64,000 nucleotides of DNA from Amorphophallus konjac (Eukaryota > Streptophyta > Magnoliopsida > Alismatales > Araceae): the NCBI GenBank assembly GCA_022559845.1, contig CM040118.1, positions 160,166,331 through 160,230,330 of the forward strand. The letters are read 5' to 3'. Under the pieces are notes generated by a model. It was not told the origin of the DNA. It was given only the letters and a program-made list of their open reading frames with translations, and did not search any database. A program made the position numbers and the translations under genes. Positions 1 to 10,617 of the stretch are shown here, in pieces (position 1 is the first letter of the stretch; every line of letters starts with the position of its first letter).

Positions 1-1043
1 CCCGTATCAAATAAGACATGTGCATATTTGGAACAAATTTTTAATGTACCTTCCACCAATCCGCCTTCTTCTTCTGGTTCGGTCTCTTGGATTGCATGAA
101 GACGCGCGTTCCTTGTCACTGGGCGTTTACCCTCACCATCTTGGTCATTCATTAATGGACAATCGGGAATCCGATGTTCACGACTCCCACAACGGAGACA
201 TGCTCCTAATTTCCTCCAGCATTCTTCTGTTTTGTGACCAGCCTTGTCACAATGCTTGCATACTACGTTTGAAGGGGTAGTGGTGATAGAGAAAGGCTTG
301 GATTTCTTGTACTTCTGATCTTGAGAGGAAAAACCTCCATTATTGGGCCTCTTCTTAAAGTTGGGTTTAAAAGAACCCAAACTTGTGACTTGCTCCTTTT
401 TGTCTTTCCCACGGATCCTATCAGATAATTCCGTGGCATCTTCAAGCAACTGAGCTCGGCGCACCATTTCAGTATAAACTTGAATATCCATAGGCGCCAA
501 TTGAGTAATGTAGTGAGGCCTAAGCCCATTAAGAAATCTACGGGCTTTCATCTTTTCCGTGCTAATTAAATGCTTAGCATATCTAGACAGTCTAGAGAAC
601 TGTGCTTCATAATCAGCCACCGATAAAGATCTTTGCTTTAATGCGGCAAATTCGGCGGCCTTCTTTTCCTGGACCCTATCAGAGAAATATTTGGCATTGA
701 AATATTCAACGAATTCTCCCCATGTAACTTGAGTTGGGTCAATTGTAGCTTCAATCGACTCCCACCAGCATCTAGCATCCTTTTCCAACTGGAAAGTAGC
801 TAATAAGACTTTGTCCTGATCCGTGCATTGCATAACACGGAATATACGTTCAATCTCCCGAACCCAATGCTCGGCATCGTCTGGATCGGTCGATCCCATG
901 AACTTCGGGGGATTCATATTCTTGAATGCTTGGTGTAAGCTTCCAGCTCGTGGAGCACCACCTTGTGCTACCTGTTGTAGCACTTGGGTCATCCCTTGAA
1001 GGGTACGCTGCATGTTGCGCCATTGAGCACGTTCGGCAGCCAT
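1..1043 (-). CDS. gag: Gag-Pro of element A (C-terminally cut by the window edge)
   Basis: The minus-strand frame starting at the ATG at 1043 stays open for all 347 complete codons to base 3. The start is the first ATG after the primer site. Residues about 40-200 have the retrotransposon gag (capsid) pattern, including a CWWES-type motif and SVADYEAQF. Residues about 275-310 hold two zinc knuckles, CX2CX4HX4C (CKHCDKAGHKTEEC and CLRCGSREHRIPDC), the nucleocapsid that binds genomic RNA. The last codons read VLFDT plus the first two bases of a Gly codon, which is the DTG active site of the aspartic protease. This is therefore a fused Gag-Pro(-Pol) frame. Layout and knuckles suit a chromovirus-like Ty3/gypsy element; the clade cannot be fixed without RT. 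No nonsense codon or frameshift is visible. Confidence 0.85.
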   Translation of the reverse strand, partial: MAAERAQWRNMQRTLQGMTQVLQQVAQGGAPRAGSLHQAFKNMNPPKFMGSTDPDDAEHWVREIERIFRVMQCTDQDKVLLATFQLEKDARCWWESIEATIDPTQVTWGEFVEYFNAKYFSDRVQEKKAAEFAALKQRSLSVADYEAQFSRLSRYAKHLISTEKMKARRFLNGLRPHYITQLAPMDIQVYTEMVRRAQLLEDATELSDRIRGKDKKEQVTSLGSFKPNFKKRPNNGGFSSQDQKYKKSKPFSITTTPSNVVCKHCDKAGHKTEECWRKLGACLRCGSREHRIPDCPLMNDQDGEGKRPVTRNARLHAIQETEPEEEGGLVEGTLKICSKYAHVLFDT

Positions 1044-1199
1044 TATCCTACAATTACGATAGCTATGTTAGTATTATATCACTATGATCTTATAAAGGAC
1101 TCATTGATCATTTAACCCTTGGTTCTACCCACTCTCACTTGGTTAAAGGTTTTGAAACCTATCCTTGGACTTGGGTTTCCTAGGAATTGAATACCTTAT

Positions 1200-1211
1200 G
1201 CTCTGATACCA
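1200..1211 (-). other. Primer binding site of element A (initiator Met tRNA)
   Basis: The minus strand reads TGGTATCAGAGC, the standard plant retrotransposon site complementary to the 3' end of initiator Met tRNA. It lies 7 nt inside the LTR end at 1219. It primes minus-strand DNA synthesis. Confidence 0.9.
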
Positions 1212-2684
1212 CAAAGACTGTCACGCCCCGAGCGCGGAAGATACCCGGAGATGCGCGACGTGTCTATATCAATCATGTCAATCAGAGTGGTCGTGTATTC
1301 GACACAAAGACAGAGATGCGCAAAATAGCAAGATAACCCAATCCTTTATTTCATAATGGATAGACTATTACAAATCCAATACTCTGTTTAACAAAAAGGA
1401 AAAGAATACATATTTGACTCAAGAAACTATGGAAAAGACTAGACGACACTTGTAGAAGCTCTATCACTTTCACTCTTGACCATTCCCATCCGATTGACTT
1501 CCATCGTCGTCGGACTTACCTGAAAAGTAGAAAGGGACAAAACGGAATGAGCGAACGCTCAGTAGGAAATTATATCTCAAGTACTAGCAAGGGGTTTAAG
1601 TAATTACATTTTTATGAATGCAATAAAGCTATGCATGCTCGCATAAAACGACAAGATAGAGAGAATGTAATATCAAGAAAATAAGATGAACTTAGTCATG
1701 AACTTCCAACAAGATGACAAGTATATTCAAGGTATTCAAGCAAGCACGTTTAACAAGTCATGTCAAGAACTTTGGCTATCATGTATCAAGCAAGTAAATT
1801 ACCCTCTTTCGGGCCACGCATTTCATGTAAAGTCAAGTACGATTCAAGTATAAGATGTGTGTGGAATGTCTAATCAAGCAAGTCAAGTACTCGGTATAAT
1901 GCCAGATACCTTATCATTTTAACTCCCATGGGCACAAGTACTTTCGGGTGCTCCTCCCAGGACCAGATCGGGCCCTATATGCGCAGGTATTTATCATGTA
2001 TTTTTGACATCCACTCTTGTTTATATAGCCAATATAGAATTTCAATATTCAAGCTTGTAGACATGTATGACAACTTTGACAGAATAGAGTCCAAAAATAT
2101 GACAAAGGACATAGAATGGCGATAATAACGGTATAATCACGATGTCGATAAAACTAGGTAGAATATGGTTCCCTTAACTTAGATACCATGACAAATCAAT
2201 ATGGACATTCTTTATATAGAATTGAGGTCCACATGAACATTAGATCAAGCAAGATACCCTCATTCTTATCATAGAATTGGGGTTTACAAGAATGACACGA
2301 TATGGCATGATATCATCATCCCATCAAGAATTTCTTATGATATACTCTTTGTATAATCATAAGGGCCCGTATACCATGTTTCTTTAGATTGACATGGCAA
2401 GGATCGTGTAATGGGTTTTTAGGGTACAACCAGCTCAGTCGGCCTTGAGGGAATCCAAGGCTACGAGGAGTCTTACGGAGGTCTCTATGACTAACTTGCT
2501 AGTCCAAAGGAACGGAATGTCCAATGGAGAGCTTGTATGTCAATGAGAGTTGAGTGTGATCGATAAAACACCGTGAAAAGTGGGACTATACTCACGGAGT
2601 GGAGAATAGTGCCGATATATATATATGTATAATATATAAACCATCGGTTAGCAAATCAGAGGAAAAATCAGTTTACAGTAAAAT

Positions 2685-4225
2685 AACGACTTAGGTCAAG
2701 TCGTTTCTCAAGTAATTAACGCCTAACAGAAGGGCGTTTACACATGGTCCGTTTTGCAGAATTTTCAATAATTCAATAATTTATTTAAAAAGCGCCTTCG
2801 GCAGGGGCGTTTCTTCAAGAGTTGACGACTACAGTAGCAGGCGTCTTTTTATTTACAATATTTTTCAGAACATATTTATTTTCAGAAATTATCAAAAACG
2901 CGCCCTTGTCAGGGGCGTTAATCATTAAATTCTTATTTTCACAGAATATATATTCCAGGATTTTAACAGATATGCGCCCTAGTAAGGGGCATTTATTTTT
3001 AATTCACGCCCTATGATGGGGCGTTTACATATGGAAAACGACCTAGTCTAGGTCGTGAATTCAAGAGATACCATGAATTTTCATGGGCAGTAATAATTTC
3101 AGGATAATAGAATTCATGGAGAACGAATGTATGGTCATGACAATAAAATTAGCAGGTTTGAAGACATGTGATCATGCATTATTGTAGGATCATTATTTCA
3201 TAGATACTCAATTCTTAACATGGGTGATTAATGATTAAATGAAATTAACGCCTGTGTGCAGGGCGTCAAATCCAAAATTGACGACCTTGGCAGGGTCGTG
3301 ACTGGTAAAGTAGCGCCCTAGTCTGGGGCGTGTATTTCATAGTCACGCCCTTGCTAAGGACGTTTCTTTCCAGAAATTAACAGAAAGTCGTTCAGAAACT
3401 ATAGTAAACCAAACCATGTATATGCATGATAATTATTGTACTGTATCAATTTAGTTTGGGCTACAGTGACTTGAGAAAATCCTACCTTTAAGAGTTGATT
3501 TGGAGATGACCGTGAGGGGTTTTTGGCTAGCAGAAGATGATGGCTTTGATGAAGAGGCTTCTACAACAGCTTTCCTATGAGAGAAGAAACTGTATCAGTT
3601 TCTTTGAAATCTGATCATCACGTCAAAAGTGAAAGTGAAAAAAAAGATCTTTACCAGCTCTCAACGTACGGCCACCGAGCTCCCTTAACCTGTATAGAGA
3701 AGAAGATGAAGAATTGTTAATTCTTCATGCAACTGAAGCAGAGAACAAAAGGGAAATTAAGAAGAACGGTTTGTTCTTCACGTACCTCTGCAGTCGGAGG
3801 TATCAAATAGGTTTAGGGTTGTTCGATCAAGGCTTATTTATAAGATTTTGGAAATCCTATTAGGGTTAGTGATTGTGTGGAAGTAATGCTTCCCTAATAG
3901 AGTCCTTACCCTAGTAGACACTTACTGGATCAGGTTGATCCTTCCCCTGATAAGCTCTGGGTCGAACGGGTCCGAATGGAATTAACGCCTTAGGTAAGGG
4001 CGTCGATTCTTTAATTAACGACCTAGTTCAGGTCGTTTCTTAAGAAACGTCTTGGATAAGGGCGTTCCTTGTTTTTGAAACACGCCCCATATATGGGCGT
4101 TTCTTTTACTTGCCTATTTGGTAGTGAGAGTTGACGACCGAAGGTGTGGGCGTCCTTTCTTTATTCACGCCATGGATAGAGGCGTTTCTTTATAAATTAA
4201 CGCCTTAATAAGAGGCGTTATTTTT
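2685..4225. repeat. Array of about 19 short palindromes in LTR A
   Basis: Inverted repeats of the type ACGCC-N(1-9)-GGCGT or ACGACC-N-GGTCGT recur at about 2685, 2718, 2786, 2907, 2971, 3003, 3038, 3246, 3279, 3312, 3343, 3983, 4014, 4047, 4080, 4130, 4163 and 4196. They are often 31-34 bp apart. The best is 3038-3056: ACGACCTAG, one base, then CTAGGTCGT. Another is 2685-2705 with arms AACGACTT and AAGTCGTT. Stems are conserved and loops vary. They lie on both sides of the TATA box, mainly upstream of it. Confidence 0.75.
3835..3842 (-). promoter_or_regulatory. Probable TATA box of LTR A
   Basis: The minus strand reads TATAAATA about 490 bp inside the upstream end of the LTR. It is the best TATA match in the expected U3 position. 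Inference from sequence only. Confidence 0.5.
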
Positions 4226-4333
4226 AATTTGTTTTATTTCGTCCAATTAACCCTATTCCTTTTATATATATTACTTCTGTAATATATATGTTTTAATTCA
4301 TTTCAATTATTCATTTATTAGGGTTGCTACAAT

Positions 4334-5920
4334 GTGCGAGAGGGCTACCTGGCGGTACCTCTTTCGTTCGGATCAATGCCCCCTGCTGTCGGGCTGCCCA
4401 ACTGTCTGGGCCTCATCTTCACCGACCTTTTGCAGGTCAACAACAACGAGCAAGGCACTGCTGCAAGTGCCCCGATGAAGACTGCTGGTGAGAAGGCTGG
4501 CTTACCGGAGAAGACGACCTCGACGGCCGTCGCCTGCTATGTTCACCAAGTTCAAAGGAGGGACACGGTCCCCGCTACTGCCCGGAGGGGAAAGAGAAAT
4601 AACCGGAGAAGCCGGTATGCTGCTGCTGAGCGTCGTCTTTCCAATTCTGGGAAGACAATGATGATGGGTGATCTTAGGGTGAACCTCAACGGTCGCCCCA
4701 GAGAAGTTCGGCCGGACAGGATTGTCCCGACTGTCCAGACCGACAACAGGTTCCACGTTCTGGCCACTAGGAGGGCCAACTGGGAAGCTGATGAGAGGAA
4801 GCCGCTGGCGCCCAAGCCAGCAAGATATAAACAGGTCTGGCGACCAAAGAAGATTCAGAGCTGGGCCCCAGCTCGATATGAGGAGAAATCTACCGAGGAT
4901 GCTGTTGCCCGCTTCAGGGCAGGAAGCAGAAGAGAAGAAAGAAACTACAGAAGAGATGCTGTTGCTACTTACCCCAAGGCTCGGGGGAGGAGAGATGGAA
5001 AAAATGATGAAGGAAGGAATCTGATTATTACTCGCCCCGTGATGAGGGGAAGAAGATATGAGAAGGAGGAAGACCTTACTGTCACCCATCCCAGGGCCAA
5101 AGGCAAAAGATGGGAAAAGAGGGACTATGCTGACACTGCCAACTGCTGCCAAGATGGGGATATGAGAATGAGCGAACCAGTCACGGTTGCCATTCCAAGA
5201 AGACCAAAAGCCTGTGCCAGACAGGCTGACATATTCAGATATTCCAAAGTCGAGCATTTGAATGCTCAGATGACAAGACTGGCTCATCAGCAGAAAAGTC
5301 AGGAAAGATTGATACTCCGACCAGAGCCGCGAAGGCACAATACAAAGGAGATGAAACAAGTGGTCCAAGACTACTTCCACTATCTGGGGAACTCTGCCCT
5401 CGGTCAGCAAAGATTATCCCGTGCTCTGGGCACCTTGGATGAAGAAGAAGGAGAAGCCCTTCAAGAAGTGATGCTCGGAGTCTCCTCCTCCGATTCAAAT
5501 GATTATGAAGAAGGCCGCAAGGTCGGATATGATAAAGAAGACCTGTGTAGGGAAGAAGCTGAAAAAAGAGTATCGGTCTTCGACCGACTCAAATGCCCTG
5601 ACCAGGCAAAAAGAAAAGTTTGCAGGCAGAAGGGAAGAATGCAAATCTTCACCTGTAACATGGCTGGAATCGCCAGGGGGCAGGATATGCTACCAACTCA
5701 GCCAGATGAACTGCTCAGGCTGGCTACCAGACCAGGCCCCGTCACAAGAAGAGGTCAGGCTGCAAAAGATAAGATGAGAACTGATGATGAAACCCGCAAG
5801 ATCACCACCATGACAGTCAATGTGGTGACAACGGAAGAAGAAGATAATCCCTTCATTGATGATGCTGAAGGGACTTCAGAAGATATACAGATCCCGTCCA
5901 CCCTGGATCCCATGATCTAG
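4334..5920 (+). CDS. Tat ORF1, upstream of gag (5' truncated by element A)
   Basis: The frame is open for 528 codons and enters directly from the junction with element A; no ATG is at its left edge. The first in-frame ATG is near 4373, so the true N-terminus lies left of element A. The product is strongly basic and polar, rich in Arg, Lys and Glu, with repeated R-rich segments (GRRDGK, GRRYEK, GKRWEK at about residues 215-265) and an acidic patch near 380. No catalytic or zinc motif is visible. An ORF of unknown function at this place is typical of Ogre-type Tat elements. It is in the same frame as gag and separated from it by one TAG (5918-5920), so the two may once have been one protein or may use readthrough. 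Confidence 0.65.
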   Translation: MREGYLAVPLSFGSMPPAVGLPNCLGLIFTDLLQVNNNEQGTAASAPMKTAGEKAGLPEKTTSTAVACYVHQVQRRDTVPATARRGKRNNRRSRYAAAERRLSNSGKTMMMGDLRVNLNGRPREVRPDRIVPTVQTDNRFHVLATRRANWEADERKPLAPKPARYKQVWRPKKIQSWAPARYEEKSTEDAVARFRAGSRREERNYRRDAVATYPKARGRRDGKNDEGRNLIITRPVMRGRRYEKEEDLTVTHPRAKGKRWEKRDYADTANCCQDGDMRMSEPVTVAIPRRPKACARQADIFRYSKVEHLNAQMTRLAHQQKSQERLILRPEPRRHNTKEMKQVVQDYFHYLGNSALGQQRLSRALGTLDEEEGEALQEVMLGVSSSDSNDYEEGRKVGYDKEDLCREEAEKRVSVFDRLKCPDQAKRKVCRQKGRMQIFTCNMAGIARGQDMLPTQPDELLRLATRPGPVTRRGQAAKDKMRTDDETRKITTMTVNVVTTEEEDNPFIDDAEGTSEDIQIPSTLDPMI

Positions 5921-7558
5921 ATGATGTTCAGAAGATACCAGCAGAAGATCAATGCTCTCAGAAGACAGCTCAATGAGAGACATGAAGCTACACCGGTCTC
6001 CAAGCAAGCCGAGCCTGTCGGGCATACTTCCAGCTCAACAGACACGGCTATCCCAGCTAATCCTCTCCTGGCTGATAAGGGCAAAGCACCGAGCCATCCT
6101 GTTCCACAGCAAATAGTAGCTCAGCCCTCTGCATCTCAGACACAACCTACCACGCCCACCTTGCGCGCCACTGTGATGACAACTCCTCATAGTCAGCAAC
6201 AAGCTCACTTCTTCCCAGAAGACATAGATCCAGCCGTAGCCCACAAGCTGATGATTGAAAGAATTATGGAGATGAAGCTGTCTGAGAAGAACGGCGATGA
6301 TGTTAGTACCTATGATGTGTACAAGGTGCCATATCCTCCCCAATATGCTGCTAAGAGACTACCTCCAGGCGTCAGTAAGCCGCCTAAGTTCGAGAAATTT
6401 AATGGCCAGGGCTCCCCCAGAGAGCACATAGCTTACTACACCACAATCATGGGCGACCTGGCAGTCGACGAAGCTTATCTGCTTAAGTTCTTTGGCTCAT
6501 CCCTTACTGGGTTAGCCTTTGAATGGTATTCAAGCCTGCCAGTTGGATCGGTGGTTGATTGGCCTGATATGCAGAGAAAATTCCGCGATAGATTTCATGT
6601 CACTGAAAGAGAAATCACAATAGCAGAGCTATATGCAACCAGGCAGAAGCAAGATGAAACTGCACTGGACTACATCAAAAGATGGAGGAACTTAGCCATG
6701 AGATGCAGAAGACCCCCTCATCAAGAAGATGCAGTGCAGATATGTAAACAGAGCCTCAGGAGAGAGGTGCTAGAAAAGATGATCGGTGCAGATGTCAGAA
6801 CATTTGACCGATTAAACAATATAGTGGCGGAGGTTGAGACGTTCTTGTCCAAACGTCCAACCGCCAATGTTCCCAATGTGCTGAAAGGTAAATCTAATGA
6901 TCGACGACCATCACATTCTGAGGCCAACACCGTCAATTTCAGAACCTTCGAGCAGCAGAAGGGGAAGAAGGGGGCAGATGAAGCTCCCCCGCCTGAGGGT
7001 GCAGCAGAAAGAAAAGATAAGGTTTCTCTAAGAGACAAGATGAAAAAGGCTTACTCTTTTCCCAAGGATAAGACGGCAGCACTATTTAACTGGGCATATA
7101 AGTTCAACAAGGTAACATTGCCTGAACCGAAGAGACCCGAGGATGCGGCAAAGAAAGATGATCCGCTGTTCTGTCCATTTCACCGTGCGCTGGGGCACGC
7201 AATTGAGGACTGTTATGTCTTCAAAGATATCATGGAAGGAATGGTTAGAAAGGGTGAGCTGCAGCTGGGAGATTATCAAGTAAAGCCACCTCATCCACAT
7301 GAGCCTCCGCCCTGGAGAATGGCCGCCAATATGATCTCAATTTACCAGCAGCTGCCTAAGGAAGCCGTTGAGAAATGTACCAGGCATACCTATGAAGCTT
7401 GCTTCCTCACCCCACTGAAGGATCAAGAGGGATGGCAGACGAAACCAATAAAGAATAGAAGGAAAACTCCTGCAGCCAGTGCCAGCGGGGTGATTATTCG
7501 AGGTGTCACACCAAGGCCTGAACCGCCTCCAGTAAAGCCAGTATGGCGTACAGCTTAG
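5921..7558 (+). CDS. gag: Tat gag (capsid and zinc-knuckle protein)
   Basis: 545 codons starting ATGATG directly after the ORF1 stop. Residues about 150-310 match the retrotransposon gag family: KPPKFEKFNGQG, then FEWYSSLP, FRDRF and TALDYIKRWRNL. Residues about 415-430 have CPFHRALGHAIEDC, the CX2HX4HX4C knuckle typical of Tat elements. The protein would form the particle shell and bind genomic RNA. The frame stops with TAG at 7556-7558 but then stays readable to 7743 in gag-like sequence. The following protease frame is offset, apparently by two extra bases near 7719-7722. The stop and frameshift look like decay, although Ogre elements are known to separate gag-pro from pol by stops removed by splicing. 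I found no convincing intron here. Confidence 0.85.
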   Translation: MMFRRYQQKINALRRQLNERHEATPVSKQAEPVGHTSSSTDTAIPANPLLADKGKAPSHPVPQQIVAQPSASQTQPTTPTLRATVMTTPHSQQQAHFFPEDIDPAVAHKLMIERIMEMKLSEKNGDDVSTYDVYKVPYPPQYAAKRLPPGVSKPPKFEKFNGQGSPREHIAYYTTIMGDLAVDEAYLLKFFGSSLTGLAFEWYSSLPVGSVVDWPDMQRKFRDRFHVTEREITIAELYATRQKQDETALDYIKRWRNLAMRCRRPPHQEDAVQICKQSLRREVLEKMIGADVRTFDRLNNIVAEVETFLSKRPTANVPNVLKGKSNDRRPSHSEANTVNFRTFEQQKGKKGADEAPPPEGAAERKDKVSLRDKMKKAYSFPKDKTAALFNWAYKFNKVTLPEPKRPEDAAKKDDPLFCPFHRALGHAIEDCYVFKDIMEGMVRKGELQLGDYQVKPPHPHEPPPWRMAANMISIYQQLPKEAVEKCTRHTYEACFLTPLKDQEGWQTKPIKNRRKTPAASASGVIIRGVTPRPEPPPVKPVWRTA

Positions 7559-7710
7559 ACCGGGCCAGTCATCCGGATCCCTACTCACAACCGGAGGAGA
7601 CAAACTCCCCTACCCGCACATAAAGAAGTAAGTCCTGCAGTCAGGCGTCTACAGCAGTATATCAATGAGCTCGATGAATATGAGCAGAAAAAGCCCAAAC
7701 ACCTGCTGGT

Positions 7711-10617
7711 AAAGACTGTATACTCTGGGAACAGCTCGAAGAATTGAAAATTGAAGAGCAGCCAGAGGCAGAACAAAGAAAAGATGAGACTGAGCCCTTC
7801 TGGGGGCAGGAGTTGGCAAAGCCAAATTCCCAGAAGAAGAAGAGACGGCCCAAGTCCAAAAAGGGAAAGAAAGTCACGACAGCACAGTGTAACACTCTGT
7901 TAGTGCTCTTTTCCTTGCCCGGGGAGGATGATGAGGCTGAAGCATCAAATGCCCCGCTGGAAGCCAACCATGCTGAGGCCTCTACCTCAGCCCATGCAAC
8001 ACATTCTGGGAAAAGATGGGGGCGCCCACCACCAGCTAATCATAACATTATATTCAGAGGGGAGCAACCCTATCAGATCCCAGAACCAGAGGTACGAAGT
8101 GTCCAGGTTCCTCCCCCTGCCAGCTTGTACCAAGACAAAGAAGAAGCTCCTTCATTCCTGGAATTCTTGTCCAGTTTGGAGAATGAGCAATTGGCTCACA
8201 CTGCTCCAGCTGAAAGCAATAAATGCCAGCAGACTGCAGTTAGGAAGCAAAAGCAGCATGAAGAAAATGAAGGAAGTGACCCTCTGATGGCACCAGGGGC
8301 CATTGCCATAGAAGAATCCCCCAAAGAAACCAGTCCGGAGGTTGAGGCCAGCACCGGGCAGCAAAGGCCACGGGCACCACATGAACCTCCAAAGCCCCGA
8401 TGGGTAGAGGAAATGAGACTGTCTAATGTCAGGGTGGGCAGCCGGATCATGAAAATGCTGAAGAAGCTCCCTACCAGGTTCTCCATCTGGGAAATCCTCT
8501 CTCTGAGTGAAGAGGCTCGCCAAGCCATTATTGATGCCTTGCAGTCGCCGGCACAGTATGAAGCACTCTTGACAGAAGTGAATTCTGGTCCATCAGTCAC
8601 ATTCATAGAGGATGATATGCTAATCCCAAATTCCGGCCATAATAGACCACTATATATGAGGGGTTCCCTAAACTGTCAGCCACTGAACAGGATACTGATA
8701 GATCCTGGGGCTGCCGTGAACATCCTCCCATACCGCATCTATCAGAAATATTACTTTGATCTGCAGCTTACCAAGGTCAGAGATATGAAGATTGCAGGAT
8801 TCAACCAGAAATGTGAAACACCTCTTGGGGTGGCTGATTTCAACCTCACATTGGGTGACCTCACTACCGTGGTACGATTTTATGTGATCGATTCCAACAC
8901 CACGTATAAGGCCCTGCTGGGGAGACCGTGGCTGCATGAATATCAGATAGTGCCATCCACGCTACATCAGTGCATCAAATACTGCCATGAAGGAAGAGAA
9001 GAAAGGGTGTTTGCAGATCTGCATCCCTTCGAAGTATTCGAGTGTCATATGCTCGATGCATCCTACTACACCGAGGTGTCACAGAAGGGTGAAAAGAAAG
9101 AGGCTGTGGTCAGCCGGAAAAAGCCGGCGACGAAGGCAAGAGATTGGTCTCCACCACCACCAAAGGGCTATATTAAAAAGCGTGAGGTAGCTCACATCTC
9201 TTATGCCGGTGACTTTGCTCGGATCACCCCTCCTAGCATTCACCCGGATGATATCGATGAAGAAATGAAAGAAAAGTACACACAAGTGGAGGTGCCGCAG
9301 GGTTCATTTAAACCCATCATCAGCTTAGAGTACCAAATGGTGCTACCACTGAAGACTATGGAAATCCCTCGCTTCTGCGAGCCTCCTATTGTATTCTACA
9401 CCGGGGAGCCAGTCGAAGAGGATGATCAAGACTGTATGGCCCCTGAAGAAGCTGCAAACCGGATGGTACCGATTACAGGCTTGGATTATACTATCCAACG
9501 GGTTTCACAAATGTTCTCCAAGATGCAAATGCCATCAATGCAGCCTGCTGCCCAAAAGAAGGCGTTCCAGGAGCTATGGGATCCGCCTCGGGATAATAAA
9601 GAACTGAGAAAGATCACTCAGCACCCAGGATTGGGTTATACCCTTCAAGAATACTATGAAGCTGAGGTGGATGTCATATCTGTCTTCTACCAGCATGAAG
9701 ACCCTCCCGAGGTGGGATATGACAAGTACCCCTCGGAAGATGAAGAAATCATTTATCAATCCATAATGAACAATGAAGCCCCAGACAGTCAGCCGGAGAC
9801 CGGGACGTCTGATGAAGCAAAGAAAGATTGGTGCTGGGAAGACCTACCTTGCAAAGAAGATCTATTCCACGTTGAAGCAAGGTTCGACACAGAAATCCCG
9901 GATGAAGACCAAACAGCCAAAGAGCTGAGGGAGTGCTTGGAGTTTGAGCGCATCCTGGAAGAAGTCCGGGCTCTACAGAATGATGATCTCTCAAGGGAAT
10001 TTGCACCGGAAGAGCCTCTAAGGGCGGAAGACTCCGTCTTCGAGTTTCCTGCTGATCCAGTTACGTCCCTGGGGCGTACTGAACAGAATACAACAATATT
10101 GGTCGTATATGATGAGCCAGCAACCGCTGATGACCAATATGATGAAACAGAAAATCATGAAACTAAAGAAGATTATATCCCGGGAGGCTTCGTTGACTTA
10201 CAAGAAGCCCCGCCCGAGGTCGAAGACGGAGGTCAGGCCACCGTTGATGAGCTTGTAGAAATAAATCTGGGAACCGTAGATGAGCCAAGGCCGACATTCC
10301 TCAGCGCACTGCTGGAGCCAGCTACCAGGGAACAGTATATACAGTTTTTGAAGGAATTCCGAGACTGCTTTGCATGGACATATGATGAAATACCGGGACT
10401 GAGTTCTGATGTGGCACAGCACCGACTGGCAATAAACCCAGAGGCTAACCCTGTAAAGCAGCCTTCCAGGAGAATGCGTCCTGAACTAATAAATCAGATT
10501 AACAAAGAGGTTGACAAGCTGATCGATGTAGGCTTTGTCGAAGAAAACCAGTATACTACATGGCTGGCCAATATAGTGCCCGTAAAGAAGAAGAATGGGC
10601 AGATCAGAATGTGTTGA
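7711..10617 (+). pseudogene. pro: Tat protease and N-terminal RT (frame-shifted)
   Basis: The frame readable from about 7711 to 10617 has no proper ATG and continues gag after a small indel. It begins with a Glu/Lys-rich linker. The aspartic protease centres on ILIDPGAAVNILPY (Asp codon at 8701), followed by a flap region and LLGRPWLHEY near 8920. The active-site triplet is DPG, where D-S/T-G is usual. A long acidic linker (about 9250-10250) precedes the RT start, with the FLKEFRDCFAWTYDEIPG and RRMRPELINQINKEVDKL patterns. The frame breaks at about 10608-10617, in the IRMCVDFRDLN motif, where two bases appear missing; RT continues in another frame. The protease would mature the polyprotein. 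Non-functional as a continuous frame. Confidence 0.8.

Larger units (their letters stand above)
1..4331 (-). mobile_element. Element A: 5' part of a Ty3/gypsy LTR retrotransposon
   Basis: Read on the minus strand the order is LTR (4331 to 1219), tRNA-iMet primer site (1211 to 1200), a leader of about 155 nt, then gag entering protease at the window edge. This is the canonical 5' half of an LTR retrotransposon; the rest lies left of the window. The insertion point is inside the first ORF of the Tat element that resumes at 4332. The matching target duplication is therefore off-window, and atgtg (4332-4336) is only the expected right-hand copy. Gag is uninterrupted, unlike every other element here, so A is probably one of the youngest insertions. 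Confidence 0.85.
1219..4331 (-). repeat. 5' LTR of element A (3113 bp)
   Basis: The plus-strand ends are TGTCACGCCC and GTTGCTACA, so the LTR has the usual TG...CA ends. One end abuts the primer-site leader and the other the foreign Tat reading frame. The outer end (TGTCACG.CCCGAG, then agatacccgga), the block GGGCACAAGTAC at about 1930 and the GCTCAGTAGGAA block at about 1556 recur in the solo LTR at 42263-46810, so both belong to one family. The element-upstream half carries about 19 short palindromes, annotated separately. No protein-coding gene is supported inside it. Confidence 0.85.

Noticed and set aside
1200..1211. tRNA-like sequence at this and the other TGGTATCAGAGC sites
   Set aside because: These are 12-nt primer binding sites, not tRNA genes; no cloverleaf surrounds them.
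2685..4225. CRISPR-like array
   Set aside because: Spacing is irregular between clusters, the repeat itself varies, spacers are not unique and the context is a plant LTR.
4502..5410. 302-codon frame antisense to Tat ORF1
   Set aside because: Shadow of a purine-rich coding strand; no recognisable domain.
7540..7745. Ogre-type intron between gag and protease
   Set aside because: A fair donor (AAGTAAGTCC near 7625) exists, but no acceptor restores the frame. A two-base insertion near 7720 explains the frame change more simply.
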